A DNA stretch of 64,000 bases from Candidatus Sumerlaeota bacterium (GCA_017161655.1 JADFCV010000001.1:342164-406163), one strand, 5' to 3'; counted from the first letter of the stretch, positions 37,645 to 48,166 are shown. Made by a program: numbers and translations. The notes: generated from the letters alone by a model not told the origin.

Positions 37645-38516
37645 TGTCGACTTGCTAGTAAGGCAGCCCATTCGGCTTCGTTCTCGTAGTGACTGACTAT
37701 AAAACCAGCAGACTCGACAAGCGTCTTTGCTGTTTGACTCTCCGCTGCAAGAAAACCGGAGAGAGCGAGAAGCGTCCCTGAATGCGAAAAGTGGGGAAGA
37801 AGCGGAATGAGACCTCTAAAATTATCAAGCAGCATATTGCACAAGATAACGTCAAAGTTTGAAGGACGCAACGTATCTGCTCTTCCCACCAGAATTTCAA
37901 CGGTCCCACGGGGAATGTTGTTAAGTCGTAAATTTTCCGCGGCGTTCTCAATGATATCAGGATCGATATCCACTCCTAAGCACCAGGAGGCGCCACAAAG
38001 GGCAGCTGCAATCGCTAGGATCCCGCTCCCTGTACCTAAATCTAGCACCCGTTTCCCCTCCATGGGAATTTTTTCCATGAGAGTCAGGCACAATTGTGTG
38101 GTTGCATGGGTTCCGGTACCAAACGCCATGCCTGGCTCGATGAAAATGACAATGCGTTCGGGATGAAATGCGGCAGTTTGTTTTTCCCATGGTGGAAGGA
38201 TGACAAACTTTGAGCCAACTTTCACGGGAACGAAAAATTGTTTCCACATTTCGTTCCAGTTCTTCTTGGTTATGATGCTTTTGTGAATGGCCGTGGGGAT
38301 AGAAAATCCCCTTTCGTTAAGCCACTGGAGCAGGGTTCGGGTGATATGTTCAGTGTCGCTTTCTGCTGGGAAGGTGAGTCGAAAAATCGTTTCGTTTTCA
38401 GCTGTTTCCAAACCGAGGCAATTGACATCTGCTAGAATTTCCCACAAGGTCTCATCCAAGTCGCGCTGCGGTGCAGCAAATGTCATTTCAATTCCTTGCC
38501 AAGTGACTGTGCCCAT
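37641..38516 (-). CDS. prmA: Ribosomal protein L11 methyltransferase
   Basis: 'IEPGMAFGTGTHATTQLCLTLME', 'VLDLGTGSGILAIAAALCGA', 'DVILCNMLLDNF'. Confidence 0.92.
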   Translation of the reverse strand: MGTVTWQGIEMTFAAPQRDLDETLWEILADVNCLGLETAENETIFRLTFPAESDTEHITRTLLQWLNERGFSIPTAIHKSIITKKNWNEMWKQFFVPVKVGSKFVILPPWEKQTAAFHPERIVIFIEPGMAFGTGTHATTQLCLTLMEKIPMEGKRVLDLGTGSGILAIAAALCGASWCLGVDIDPDIIENAAENLRLNNIPRGTVEILVGRADTLRPSNFDVILCNMLLDNFRGLIPLLPHFSHSGTLLALSGFLAAESQTAKTLVESAGFIVSHYENEAEWAALLASRQ

Positions 38517-38642
38517 ATCTGTACTTCACAAAAGAAAGAATTGCCGACGCAAGCTGCGTTTGTGCGTTTTGAGTTGAACGCCACATCCGAAGGCACCACT
38601 CTGACAGGCCGAACAGTAAAGAAAACGGGAAAGTCGAACCAC

Positions 38643-39239
38643 ATGGTTGCACAGAAAACGAAGAAAAGCACAGCCAAGGAAAAATCCGGGTGCCCGATGA
38701 ATTTCAGTGTTTCTGACATCAAGGAACTCTTTATTTTGATGAAAGAAAACGACATTGCAGAGTTGAACATCGAACAAGGTGACACCAAGATCCACATAAT
38801 AGGGTCACGTCCACCTGCTGTTCAAACGGCTCCAGTTTCACCGGTTGTTCCCGTCGTACCAAGTCTTCCCTCTGTAGGGATCGCTCCACCTGCTCCTCAG
38901 CCATCAGTCCCTTCAGTGGCGACAACGCCTACGCCCGAAGTCGCCAGTGAGGGGGAAAACCCGTCTGGAGCACCCGAGGCAGAGGTGCTTCCAGCCAATG
39001 TGAAGACTATCACCTCCCCGATGGTGGGGACCTTTTACCGTGCGCCTGCCCCAGATGCCGATCCGTTTGTTGAGGTGGGCGATCGAGTGAAGGAAGACAC
39101 AACCCTGTGCATTATTGAAGCTATGAAACTTATGAACGAAATTAAGGCTGAGATGCGCGGGAAAGTCGTCAAAATTCTCGTAGAGAACGGCATGCCGGTT
39201 GAATATGGTCAGCCGCTATTTTTGATCGAAGCTGAATAG
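38643..39239 (+). CDS. accB: Acetyl-CoA carboxylase biotin carboxyl carrier protein
   Basis: 'MNFSVSDIKELFILMKENDIAELNIEQG', biotinylation motif 'CIIEAMKLMNEIKAE', Pro/Val-rich linker; start could be 38643 or 38697. Confidence 0.93.
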   Translation: MVAQKTKKSTAKEKSGCPMNFSVSDIKELFILMKENDIAELNIEQGDTKIHIIGSRPPAVQTAPVSPVVPVVPSLPSVGIAPPAPQPSVPSVATTPTPEVASEGENPSGAPEAEVLPANVKTITSPMVGTFYRAPAPDADPFVEVGDRVKEDTTLCIIEAMKLMNEIKAEMRGKVVKILVENGMPVEYGQPLFLIEAE

Positions 39240-39305
39240 CGTAAAGTTCCCACAACGACCACTCAGATTTTACGAAAAGCTAGGCGGTCATTTAGGATAC
39301 GTTCT

Positions 39306-40649
39306 ATGTTCAAGAAAATCCTCATAGCCAATCGGGGTGAAGTTGCCCTGCGGATTATCCGAGCCTGCAAGGAGCTGGGTATACGGACTGTCGCAGTGTA
39401 TTCGGAAGCGGACGCAAATTCGCTTCATGTCAAGTTTGCGGATGAGGACGTATGCATTGGTCCAGCCCCGAGTTCGGAGAGCTATCTCAACATTCCCCGT
39501 ATCATCAGTGCTGCGGAGATCACTGACGCAGAAGCGATCCACCCCGGCTATGGATTTCTTGCTGAAAATGCGGAATTTGCTGAACTTTGCGAGACCTGTA
39601 AAATTAAGTTCATTGGTCCTTCGCCCGAAGCTATCAGACGGATGGGCGACAAAGCGGAGGCCAAGCGCACAATGCGAGAAGCTGGAGTCCCGTGTATTCC
39701 GGGCAGTCCCGGGCTTGTAACGGATCTAGCTGAAGCACGTGCCATCGCGGACGAAATAGGGTACCCGGTCATCATCAAAGCCGCGGCGGGAGGGGGAGGC
39801 CGGGGAATGCGGGTAGCCCATACCCCTATTGCGCTTTCAACTTCGTTTGTCACGGCGCAATCCGAAGCTGAGAAAGCTTTTGGAAATCCGGGAGTCTATA
39901 TCGAAAAGTTTATAGAGAATCCTAAACACGTCGAGGTGCAGATCCTCGCGGATGAACATGGCAACGTCGTCTACCTCGGCGAACGTGACTGTTCTGTCCA
40001 GCGACGCCATCAGAAACTCATTGAAGAAAGTCCATGTCCTATTCTCGACGACGAGACCCGGCGCAAAATCGGTGAGGCCGCAGTTCGAGCTGCGCAAGCT
40101 GTTGGCTACGCCAATGCTGGGACCATTGAATTCCTCCTGGATAAAAACAAGAACTTCTACTTCATGGAAATGAATACCCGCATCCAGGTTGAGCATCCCG
40201 TGACGGAACAAGTCACTCTCTTTGATTTGGTGCAGGCACAAATCCGAATTGCAGCGGGTGAGAAACTGCCGATCAGACAAGAAGACATAAAGCTTATTGG
40301 CCATTCCATCGAGTGCCGGATCAATGCGGAAAACCCAGAGAAGGGATTTATTCCGTCGCCTGGGCGGATCACAACTTATCACGTGCCCGGCGGGCCGGGG
40401 GTACGTGTGGACTCGCATTGTTACCAGGAGTACGTCATTCCGCCGTTCTACGATTCTATGATTGGGAAGCTCATCACCTGGGCTCCGACTCGCGAGGAGT
40501 GTATTGCTCGCATGCGGCGTGCCCTCGACGAGTTTGTCATTGAGGGAGTTGCGACTACCATTCCATTCCATCGCGCTGTGATGGACAGCGACGAATTCTT
40601 GCGTGGGACATTCGGCACGAGCTTTGTTGAGAATTTCTGGAAAAAATAA
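39306..40649 (+). CDS. accC: Acetyl-CoA carboxylase biotin carboxylase subunit
   Basis: '[36 protein letters not shown]', '[14 protein letters not shown]', '[18 protein letters not shown]'. Confidence 0.96.
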   Translation: MFKKILIANRGEVALRIIRACKELGIRTVAVYSEADANSLHVKFADEDVCIGPAPSSESYLNIPRIISAAEITDAEAIHPGYGFLAENAEFAELCETCKIKFIGPSPEAIRRMGDKAEAKRTMREAGVPCIPGSPGLVTDLAEARAIADEIGYPVIIKAAAGGGGRGMRVAHTPIALSTSFVTAQSEAEKAFGNPGVYIEKFIENPKHVEVQILADEHGNVVYLGERDCSVQRRHQKLIEESPCPILDDETRRKIGEAAVRAAQAVGYANAGTIEFLLDKNKNFYFMEMNTRIQVEHPVTEQVTLFDLVQAQIRIAAGEKLPIRQEDIKLIGHSIECRINAENPEKGFIPSPGRITTYHVPGGPGVRVDSHCYQEYVIPPFYDSMIGKLITWAPTREECIARMRRALDEFVIEGVATTIPFHRAVMDSDEFLRGTFGTSFVENFWKK

Positions 40650-40651
40650 AA

Positions 40652-40681
40652 CTCTGGGCTGCCCGTCTGGACAGCCCAGAG
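40652..40681 (-). terminator. Intrinsic terminator downstream of fusA (between convergent accC and fusA)
   Basis: Perfect 10-bp inverted repeat CTCTGGGCTG...CAGCCCAGAG; on the minus strand it is followed by TTTTATTTTTT. Confidence 0.85.
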
Positions 40682-40703
40682 TCGCAGAGAATCTTGAGCA
40701 AGT

Positions 40704-42803
40704 CTACCGGACGATGTCTTCTCCGGTGATTTTGTCGGCGATGGCTTTGGGCACTTTGTCGTAATGCGAGAACTGCATCGTGTACGTGGCTCGGCCTTGT
40801 GTCCGGCTACGAAGATCCGTTGCGTAGCCAAACATCTCGCTCAAGGGAACATTAGCTCGGACGACCTGGTAATTCGCACGTCTCATCGTTTCCTCGATCT
40901 TACCCCGACGCGCAGTAAGGTCGCCAAGGACGTCTCCAAAGAACTCTTCTGGAGTCACCACCTCGACAAGCATGATAGGCTCAAGCAGTTCCGGTGCGCA
41001 CTTACGTGCCCCTTCCTTAAAAGCAATGCTGCCCGCGAATTCGAAAGCAAGCTCACTCGAGTCCACTGGATGGAACGAACCATCATAGAGGGTAACTTTG
41101 ATATCTACCATGGGATAGCCCGCAAGCACGCCCGTTTTCATGGCGTTGACCACGCCTTTCTCGACCGCCGGGATATACTCTTTCGGAATTATTCCGCCAA
41201 CAATATCGTTAACAAATTCAAATCCGGACCCAGGGGGCATGGGTTCTATACGCAGCACCACGTGGCCATATTGCCCCTTGCCGCCACTTTGGCGAATGTA
41301 TTTGCCTTCCGCCCGATCAATAGATTTTGTAATCGTTTCGCGATAAGCCACCTGGGGCTTCCCAACGTTAGCCTCGACGTTGAATTCTCGGCGAAGGCGA
41401 TCTACAATGATTTCTAAGTGAAGCTCTCCCATACCGCTCAGGATCGTTTGATTGGTTTCGTTGTCGGTCCGTACGCGGAAGGTCGGATCCTCTTCCTGCA
41501 GGCGTGCCAACGCCGCGCTCAGTTTGTCCTGGTCCGCTTTCGTCTTAGGTTCGACCGCAATGTGGATGACCGGCTCGGGGAACGACATAGGTTCGAGAAG
41601 TATCGGGTGATCCGGATCAGCAAGCGTGTCGCCGGTCTGCGTATGTTTTAGGCCCACCGCTGCTGCAATGTCACCTGTCCGCACCTCGTCGAGCGGTTCG
41701 CGGTCATTTGCGTGCATGAGCAAAATGCGTCCAATGCGCTCGGTCTTGTCCTTCGTGCAATTTAAGACGTACGAGCCTGTTTTCATGACGCCGCTATAAA
41801 CTCTAAAGTAAGTCAATTTCCCTACGTGCGGGTCGCTCATGATCTTAAAAGCGAGCGCGGAAAAGGGTTGATTGTCGTCGGGAAGACGCTCCTCAGGCTC
41901 GCCAGTTTCTGGGTTTTCTCCTTTTACTGGCGGCAGATCGACAGGTGAGGGTAAGTAATCGACTATCGCGTCGAGTAACGGTTGAACCCCCTTGTTTTTG
42001 AAAGATGAGCCGCAAAGCACCGGCGTGATTTTGGCCGCGAGGACGCTTTTGCGGATAAGCGGCTTTAGTTCCTCAGGGGAAAAATCGTGATTCTCGGCCA
42101 GCAAATACTTGTCCATGAACTGTTCGTCGTATTCAGCGATGGATTCAAGCATCTTTCCGTGCCATTCCATCGCAAGCTCTCGGTACTCGTCAGGAATCTC
42201 TGTGACCTGAAATTCGCGTCCTTTTGACGGATCATCACCAAGCGGCCAAATGTAGGCACACATATCGACGAGGTCGACCACTCCCCGGAAAGTATCCTCC
42301 ACACCGATTGGGATCTGAATGGGTACTGGATGACAGCCCAGGCGCTCACGCATCATTTCCACGGTGCCAAAGAAGTTTGCTCCTACACGATCCATCTTGT
42401 TGATAAAGGCAAGTCGCGGAACACCATATTTATCGGCCTGGCGCCAAACCGTTTCGCTCTGAGGCTCAACCCCGCCTACAGCACAGAAAAGAGCGATAGC
42501 TCCATCGAGCACGCGGATCGAGCGTTCGACTTCCACCGTGAAGTCCACGTGGCCAGGTGTGTCGATGATGTTGATCCTGTGGTCTTTCCAGGTGCATTGA
42601 GTTGCTGCTGAAGTGATCGTGATGCCGCGTTCTTTCTCTTGTTCCATCCAGTCCATTTCGGCCGCACCCTCATGCACTTCACCGATTTTATAGGTTCGGC
42701 CGGTATAAAAGAGGATGCGTTCGGTTGTTGTCGTCTTGCCCGCGTCTATATGGGCCATAATGCCGATGTTTCGCATTCGGCTTAGAGGTGTTGTCCTAGG
42801 CAC
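40704..42803 (-). CDS. fusA: Elongation factor G
   Basis: '[25 protein letters not shown]', '[23 protein letters not shown]', '[12 protein letters not shown]', full ~700 aa length. Confidence 0.95.
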   Translation of the reverse strand: MPRTTPLSRMRNIGIMAHIDAGKTTTTERILFYTGRTYKIGEVHEGAAEMDWMEQEKERGITITSAATQCTWKDHRINIIDTPGHVDFTVEVERSIRVLDGAIALFCAVGGVEPQSETVWRQADKYGVPRLAFINKMDRVGANFFGTVEMMRERLGCHPVPIQIPIGVEDTFRGVVDLVDMCAYIWPLGDDPSKGREFQVTEIPDEYRELAMEWHGKMLESIAEYDEQFMDKYLLAENHDFSPEELKPLIRKSVLAAKITPVLCGSSFKNKGVQPLLDAIVDYLPSPVDLPPVKGENPETGEPEERLPDDNQPFSALAFKIMSDPHVGKLTYFRVYSGVMKTGSYVLNCTKDKTERIGRILLMHANDREPLDEVRTGDIAAAVGLKHTQTGDTLADPDHPILLEPMSFPEPVIHIAVEPKTKADQDKLSAALARLQEEDPTFRVRTDNETNQTILSGMGELHLEIIVDRLRREFNVEANVGKPQVAYRETITKSIDRAEGKYIRQSGGKGQYGHVVLRIEPMPPGSGFEFVNDIVGGIIPKEYIPAVEKGVVNAMKTGVLAGYPMVDIKVTLYDGSFHPVDSSELAFEFAGSIAFKEGARKCAPELLEPIMLVEVVTPEEFFGDVLGDLTARRGKIEETMRRANYQVVRANVPLSEMFGYATDLRSRTQGRATYTMQFSHYDKVPKAIADKITGEDIVR

Positions 42804-42977
42804 AGCACTACTTTCCCTTCAATACGTTTTTGGATAATTCAGAGATGGCAGAACAAAATCGTCTGCTGGTCGCCGGTAAAACCCGTTTCCAGTACAAAAG
42901 CCTTTGGTGCTTATTTATGGCGACCTCGTGACAAGCCTTAGAGAACGCGAATCTCTCCCGTGATGAGAACGGTTCTC

Positions 42978-45071
42978 CTAATTCTGGCGCAGTCCGAGTT
43001 TTGTGCGCTGACGGACCTTCTGGAGAGCAAGCGTAAGTTCAGGAATCTGCAGAATAAACGAGACAAAAACATAAACACCTAGACCAATGACTGAGGCCAC
43101 TAAGAGACGAACAAGCTCGTCAAGCTGAAGTGCTGCGAACCAGCCTCGGCGATGCGGGCTCGTGCCAATCTCGAATCGGACACTGAGATTCTCGACTGGC
43201 GCACGTACGATTGCAACCAAGTAGGCTGGCTCCTTCAAAGCGGTCGAACTAGGTTGCCTTGCTCTGTGAACGGTGATCAGCAATTCGCCTTCGTGCTTTT
43301 CGCGATCAAAGACGAAATGCGATACCGCAAGTGACGCAGTGGTGCTTCCGCGGGGGGAGAAAACCACGGCAACACGGGATTTGGTAAAGTCCACGGGGGG
43401 TGGAGGCGTATCATCACGCGCTATCAATTGCCAAAACTCTTTCAGTTCTTCAGGAGAATGGAGTAGCAGGACGCCCCCAGCGTCATAGCGGGCGCTCACG
43501 TGACCGGGAAACTGCTCGCCGCGCTCGATGACGATGAGGGGAGAGCGCCCGAGTCTCTGAAACGCGAGGACGACAAGCGACATCACGCATGCCGCCGCTA
43601 GCATTCTCCAGATGGTCGTGAGATCGCGAAGTCCATCTTCTACAGAGAGCCGTCTGTTCAGAATAAAGTAAGAGAGGAAAGTTGTGACGCAATAAGTCAC
43701 AGAGGCTGCAATGGGAACGCAAAGGATACTCAAAGCTGGGTAAAAGGCAAGCATGAGCCCTATCGAAATCAACACCCCGACGATGTTGATCCACATGGGG
43801 GTGCGGGTGTCTTGCTGAGCGTAAAAACCGCGACTGGCAAGAATGACAAGGGAGTAGGGAAGAATCGAAAGGGCGTAGACGGCGAGAAAACGTGCTGTCA
43901 GTTGTGTGTTCGCGTATGTGAATTGTCCTCTCTCGAAAATGACGCGGACAATTGGTTCGGCGAGGACTATTAGAAGTACGATAATGGGCAGAAGGACGAA
44001 AACCGTCCAGCGCGTGCCAACAACAAGCGAAGCGAGAAAGTCTCGCTTAGCTCCCTTGGCCGCATGCTCGGCAAGAACCGGATACAACACGGTTGCAATC
44101 GAGACAGCAATAATTCCGTAAGGCATCATGATGAGCTGGAAACAAAACGTGTACGTCGTAAAGCCGCTACCGACCGTGTAGAGAAGGTTCGATCGAACAA
44201 GGGTAGCCAGTAGATTAGCAAGGCCAACGCCTAGTACCGGCAACCCCAGGCTGAAAACGGAACCTATGAGAGGATCCCGCAGACTAAACTGTGGGCGCAT
44301 TGGCCAGCCAACAGCGAGAAGCCATGGCACCTGACAGAGTGCCATGGCCGCGATACCCAAGGTTGTTCCTATGGCAAGCCCCGTGATGCCGATAAGCCCA
44401 AAGTGATAAAGGAGAAGTGTGCCTATGACGACGAGATTGTTGAGGATCGGGGCTGCTGCTGTGATAGCAAATACCCCTCGCGCATTGAGAATCGCCATGA
44501 AAACAGCGTTGAGGCCGTAGAAAAACATCTGCGGTGCAAAAAAACGGAAAAAATACGTTGCGAGTTCCCGGCTTTGTTCAGCGTGAACACCCTTGCCCAA
44601 GTGAGTGAGCGACTTGACGATGGCGGGGGAAAACACAATGGCTAAAGCCGAGACAAAAGCCAGAATAACCCCAACATAGCCTAGTAGCAGATTTGCTACG
44701 CGCCAGGCCTCAGCGGAGTTTTTTCCATGACGTTGCTGCGCCTCCACAAGCAAGGGAATGAGGATTGCGCTTAGCATTCCCCCAATCACAAATTCATACA
44801 CAATGTTGGGAATCGTGTTGGCGAGCTGGTAAGCGTCGTCAAAACGTCCGCTTCCAAGCACTGCGGCAAACGCCGAAACGCGAAGCAGCCCAGTGATTCG
44901 GCTGAGCAGGGTAAGAAGAGAAAAAGCTAATGTGTTTTTTGCAAGCTGACTCACCGCGTCTGACAGCTCGTGCTTCGATGTTTCTGAGGTCAAACGTTTT
45001 CCGCGTCGGTAGAGTGTGGCTGAGGACGCAACACACGGGGCTTTGGAATTCATTGCGTAACAAGAGCTCAT
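42978..45071 (-). CDS. murJ: MurJ/MviN lipid II flippase with extra C-proximal soluble domain
   Basis: 'TLLSRITGLLRVSAFAAVLGSGRFDDAYQLANTIPNIVYEFVIGGMLSAILIPLL', many TM helices; ~130-aa hydrophilic insertion before last TM. Confidence 0.9.
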   Translation of the reverse strand: MSSCYAMNSKAPCVASSATLYRRGKRLTSETSKHELSDAVSQLAKNTLAFSLLTLLSRITGLLRVSAFAAVLGSGRFDDAYQLANTIPNIVYEFVIGGMLSAILIPLLVEAQQRHGKNSAEAWRVANLLLGYVGVILAFVSALAIVFSPAIVKSLTHLGKGVHAEQSRELATYFFRFFAPQMFFYGLNAVFMAILNARGVFAITAAAPILNNLVVIGTLLLYHFGLIGITGLAIGTTLGIAAMALCQVPWLLAVGWPMRPQFSLRDPLIGSVFSLGLPVLGVGLANLLATLVRSNLLYTVGSGFTTYTFCFQLIMMPYGIIAVSIATVLYPVLAEHAAKGAKRDFLASLVVGTRWTVFVLLPIIVLLIVLAEPIVRVIFERGQFTYANTQLTARFLAVYALSILPYSLVILASRGFYAQQDTRTPMWINIVGVLISIGLMLAFYPALSILCVPIAASVTYCVTTFLSYFILNRRLSVEDGLRDLTTIWRMLAAACVMSLVVLAFQRLGRSPLIVIERGEQFPGHVSARYDAGGVLLLHSPEELKEFWQLIARDDTPPPPVDFTKSRVAVVFSPRGSTTASLAVSHFVFDREKHEGELLITVHRARQPSSTALKEPAYLVAIVRAPVENLSVRFEIGTSPHRRGWFAALQLDELVRLLVASVIGLGVYVFVSFILQIPELTLALQKVRQRTKLGLRQN

Positions 45072-45124
45072 CGGCGGTAATTGCCTTTAATAAAAATTAG
45101 CGAGATTGTTCAGAAGGAAGGGGA

Positions 45125-46363
45125 TTGGCCGTGGGAACAGCTGAGGTCCGAATGCCAAAATTAAGCGAGTCCATGACCGAGGGAAAGGTCCTGCATTGGG
45201 CAGTGGGTGTTGGCGATTTTGTTTCCGCCGGCGATGTGCTTGGGGAGGTAGAGACTGATAAAGCAAACATGGAGCTCGAGGCTTCTGAGCCAGGCTACGT
45301 GGCCGAAATTCTTGTTCCAGTTGGTAGTGTTGTCCCTGTAGGCACGCCGCTCATAAGGCTGGTGAGTAGTCTGGAAGAGCTAGGCGATCGCGTCTCTTCT
45401 CCTCACATCGCAGTTGAGGCGGCAGAAGCATCCTGCGAGGTTCTGGCTACAACTGATCTGACTTCGCCAGAGAGGGAGGGCAGAGAGCAAATTCTTCCCA
45501 ATGTCTCTCCAGTTGCTGAGGAGCTAGCTCAGCAATTGGGCTTGGATCTGAACGCGATTGTTGGCAGTGGGCCTGGTGGGCGCATCATGAAACAAGACGT
45601 ACTTCGTGCGGCTGCACGACATCGCTCAAGCTCCGAAAATTCTGCTACGCGCGACCAAACTGCCATTATAGAGCTTCCAGAGCTTACTGAACACGGGACT
45701 ATTTCCGAGCCGAGCCAACCTGTCGATGCCGATGAAGAACTCCACATCGTTCCTGTCTGCGTTGAAACGGTAACTTTGCGCTCGCACATTGTGGGGGAGT
45801 CGCTAATCGGAGCTCTCGCTGCGATCCTTAACCAGATGCAACTCACCCACCGCTTGCATTGGGACGATTTACTGCCCCTCGTCGCAGGGCGAGCTTATGC
45901 CATTGCCTTGAAGCAGGCTCAAAGCCATAATTTGAAAGATTCATTTTCCGCAGAGGCCGTGGCCGGCACGATTGCCATTGGTGTGGGGCCGACCGGAGGG
46001 CGGAGATATCCCTTACTTCATTCCGTCGCAGCTCTTCCTCTTTCGGCCATCATCACCACATTTGCGGAACTGCGCGAAAAGGCTTTAGCGGGGACGTTGC
46101 GCAGTGAAGAGTGTCGTGGAGCACAACTGGTTGTAGAGTCCCTAGGAACAACAGGGGCTGCGCTTAGTGCTGTTCATTTGAAGGAAGGTTCATCACCCGT
46201 GGTTTTCGTCAGCCGTATTTGCGAATCAGAGCTAAGTATGTCTTTGGTTGTAAGAGCTTCGCTCGAGACTGTTGGTGCATGGAGCGAAATTCACGACCGA
46301 GCTTGTTTGATTCTAAGGAATTCTTTGCTTCTCGCGGAGTGTTTTGAGAATTGCGAGCAGTGA
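45125..46363 (+). CDS. 2-oxoacid dehydrogenase E2-like protein with lipoyl and peripheral-subunit-binding domains and a degenerate acyltransferase domain
   Basis: Lipoyl domain 'MPKLSESMTEGKVLHWAVGVGDFVSAGDVLGEVETDKANMELEASEPG'; PSBD 'VSPVAEELAQQLGLDLNAIVGSGPGGRIMKQDVL'; C-terminal domain lacks HxxxDG. Start TTG 45125 or GTG 45131. Confidence 0.85.
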   Translation: MAVGTAEVRMPKLSESMTEGKVLHWAVGVGDFVSAGDVLGEVETDKANMELEASEPGYVAEILVPVGSVVPVGTPLIRLVSSLEELGDRVSSPHIAVEAAEASCEVLATTDLTSPEREGREQILPNVSPVAEELAQQLGLDLNAIVGSGPGGRIMKQDVLRAAARHRSSSENSATRDQTAIIELPELTEHGTISEPSQPVDADEELHIVPVCVETVTLRSHIVGESLIGALAAILNQMQLTHRLHWDDLLPLVAGRAYAIALKQAQSHNLKDSFSAEAVAGTIAIGVGPTGGRRYPLLHSVAALPLSAIITTFAELREKALAGTLRSEECRGAQLVVESLGTTGAALSAVHLKEGSSPVVFVSRICESELSMSLVVRASLETVGAWSEIHDRACLILRNSLLLAECFENCEQ

Positions 46364-46367
46364 TTTG

Positions 46368-47147
46368 ATGGACATCAGAGTGCTAACGAATCTCGACCTC
46401 ACCAATCAGCAGCTTTGCCCTGGTTCGGGGGAGATTCTTTTCGAGGACTCGGGCTTGAAGGCTTATTGGTTGGGGCGTCTGGAGTACGAGCGAGGCGTGG
46501 CCATCATGGAGTCTTTTTTGCGCTCTAAGCTCGCAGGTGGTCTGGAGGATGGCTTTTTCTATCTCGAACACGATCCTGTGATCACCTACGGGCGCGCAAC
46601 CCCGCTGGCACATCTGCCATCAGCTGACTTAAGAATTCCGTGTGTCCAGGTCTCGCGCGGCGGACTGGCAACTTACCATGGGCCCGGACAGTTGGTTGGG
46701 TATATCGTTCTTGATCTGCGTCGCCGTGCTTCAGGCGCTGCCCCAGACCTTCACGATTTTCTTCGCGGCGTGGAAGAAGGGATCTCTGCCTATCTCAATG
46801 AGGAGTGGAATTTGCCCGCAGGAAGCATTTCCGGCAAAACTGGTGTCTGGATTCTCGACCCTTCGAAACCTAGAAAGATCGTGTCAATTGGAATTGGTGT
46901 AAAGCGTTGGGTGACTTACCATGGCTTTGCCCTCAACGTAACCACCGAACTTGATGTATTTTCCCATTTCGTTCCGTGTGGTCTTGAGAACGTGACAATG
47001 ACAACGATTGCGAATGAACTGGAGCAGAGGGGGCGAAAGGCCAATCAGTCGTTTGAGTTAAACGCCGTCGCCAGATTGCTTCATCCGTATGTGATGTCCG
47101 CACTGCGCCAGCGTGGCTGGTGCTCTGAGGAGGGCAGCAAGTGCTGA
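46368..47147 (+). CDS. lipB: Octanoyl-[acyl carrier protein]:protein N-octanoyltransferase
   Basis: 'VQVSRGGLATYHGPGQLVGYIVLDLRR', 'KTGVWI', 'SIGIGVKRWVTYHGFALNV', 'FVPCGLENVTMTT'. Confidence 0.93.
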   Translation: MDIRVLTNLDLTNQQLCPGSGEILFEDSGLKAYWLGRLEYERGVAIMESFLRSKLAGGLEDGFFYLEHDPVITYGRATPLAHLPSADLRIPCVQVSRGGLATYHGPGQLVGYIVLDLRRRASGAAPDLHDFLRGVEEGISAYLNEEWNLPAGSISGKTGVWILDPSKPRKIVSIGIGVKRWVTYHGFALNVTTELDVFSHFVPCGLENVTMTTIANELEQRGRKANQSFELNAVARLLHPYVMSALRQRGWCSEEGSKC

Positions 47148-48094
47148 ACAATTCCTCAATCAGTTCGCATGCGATACGTCGGCACCCCGAATGGATTCGA
47201 GCAAAGATGCCCGGAGTGGGGGAGTTTGATTACACTCAAAAGGTTCTCCGCGAAACCCGCCTCCACACAGTGTGCGAAGAAGCGCAGTGTCCAAACCGGA
47301 GCGAGTGTTACGCACATCGAACCGCAACGTTCATGATTTTGGGCAACGTCTGCACGAGGCGATGTGCATTCTGCGCTGTGCCCCAGGCTATTCCCGCCGC
47401 CCCGCCTGATCCTGAGGAACCAGAGCGGCTGGCAGAGGCTGTCGCGCGCTTAGGGCTCCGTCACGTCGTGATTACGAGTGTCGATAGAGACGACCTGCCA
47501 GACCAAGGTGCGCAGCACTATGTCCGGTGTGTGGAGGCCATCGTGTCACGAGCACCTGGCACTCGGGTCGAACTCTTAATTCCAGATTTTCGCGGTGATG
47601 AGCTGGCTCTTCGAACGGTCCTGAGTGCTCCGATCGACGTCCTCGGTCATAACATCGAAACCGTGCCACGGCTGTATCCTGTTGCCCGGCGTGGAGCTCG
47701 TTATGCTCGGTCTGTGATTTTATTAAGCCGTGCCAAAGAACTCCGCCCCAGCATTCTAACGAAAACGGGTTTGATGTTGGGATTGGGTGAGCGTGACGAG
47801 GAAATTGAAGCTGTTCTCGCCGATTTACGTGATGCGTGCGTGGATATTCTGACCATTGGCCAATACTTGCAGCCGACGCCGACGCAACTGCCAGTTAGCA
47901 GATACCTTTCACCGGCCGACTTTCAGCGCTGGCGCGAGCGAGCTTTGCGCATTGGATTCCCGTGGGTTGAAGCGGGACCGCTGGTTCGGAGTTCGTACCA
48001 TGCCTGGCAGCAGACAGAACAAGTTCGTGCTCTGACTGCTGTTCAAGATCACGTTGCAGGCGCACCAACTTGTGGATCGGCTAATGTGAAATGA
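47141..48094 (+). CDS. lipA: Lipoyl synthase
   Basis: 'CEEAQCPNRSEC' and radical SAM 'CTRRCAFC', 'GQYLQPTPTQLPVSRYLSPADF', terminal 'RSSYHA'; GTG start overlapping lipB. Confidence 0.95.
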   Translation: MLNNSSISSHAIRRHPEWIRAKMPGVGEFDYTQKVLRETRLHTVCEEAQCPNRSECYAHRTATFMILGNVCTRRCAFCAVPQAIPAAPPDPEEPERLAEAVARLGLRHVVITSVDRDDLPDQGAQHYVRCVEAIVSRAPGTRVELLIPDFRGDELALRTVLSAPIDVLGHNIETVPRLYPVARRGARYARSVILLSRAKELRPSILTKTGLMLGLGERDEEIEAVLADLRDACVDILTIGQYLQPTPTQLPVSRYLSPADFQRWRERALRIGFPWVEAGPLVRSSYHAWQQTEQVRALTAVQDHVAGAPTCGSANVK

Positions 48095-48166
48095 CTGTGT
48101 GGACTGCACGTTGGGAGTAAGCAGACTGGCCTGGCTGAGCAAGTGTGACTTTGTGCGGGAGCTGCC

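Noticed and set aside
39837-40571. 244-aa antisense ORF inside accC
   Set aside because: Fully opposite conserved biotin carboxylase coding sequence.
40764-41417. 217-aa antisense ORF inside fusA
   Set aside because: Opposite conserved EF-G; no recognisable motif.
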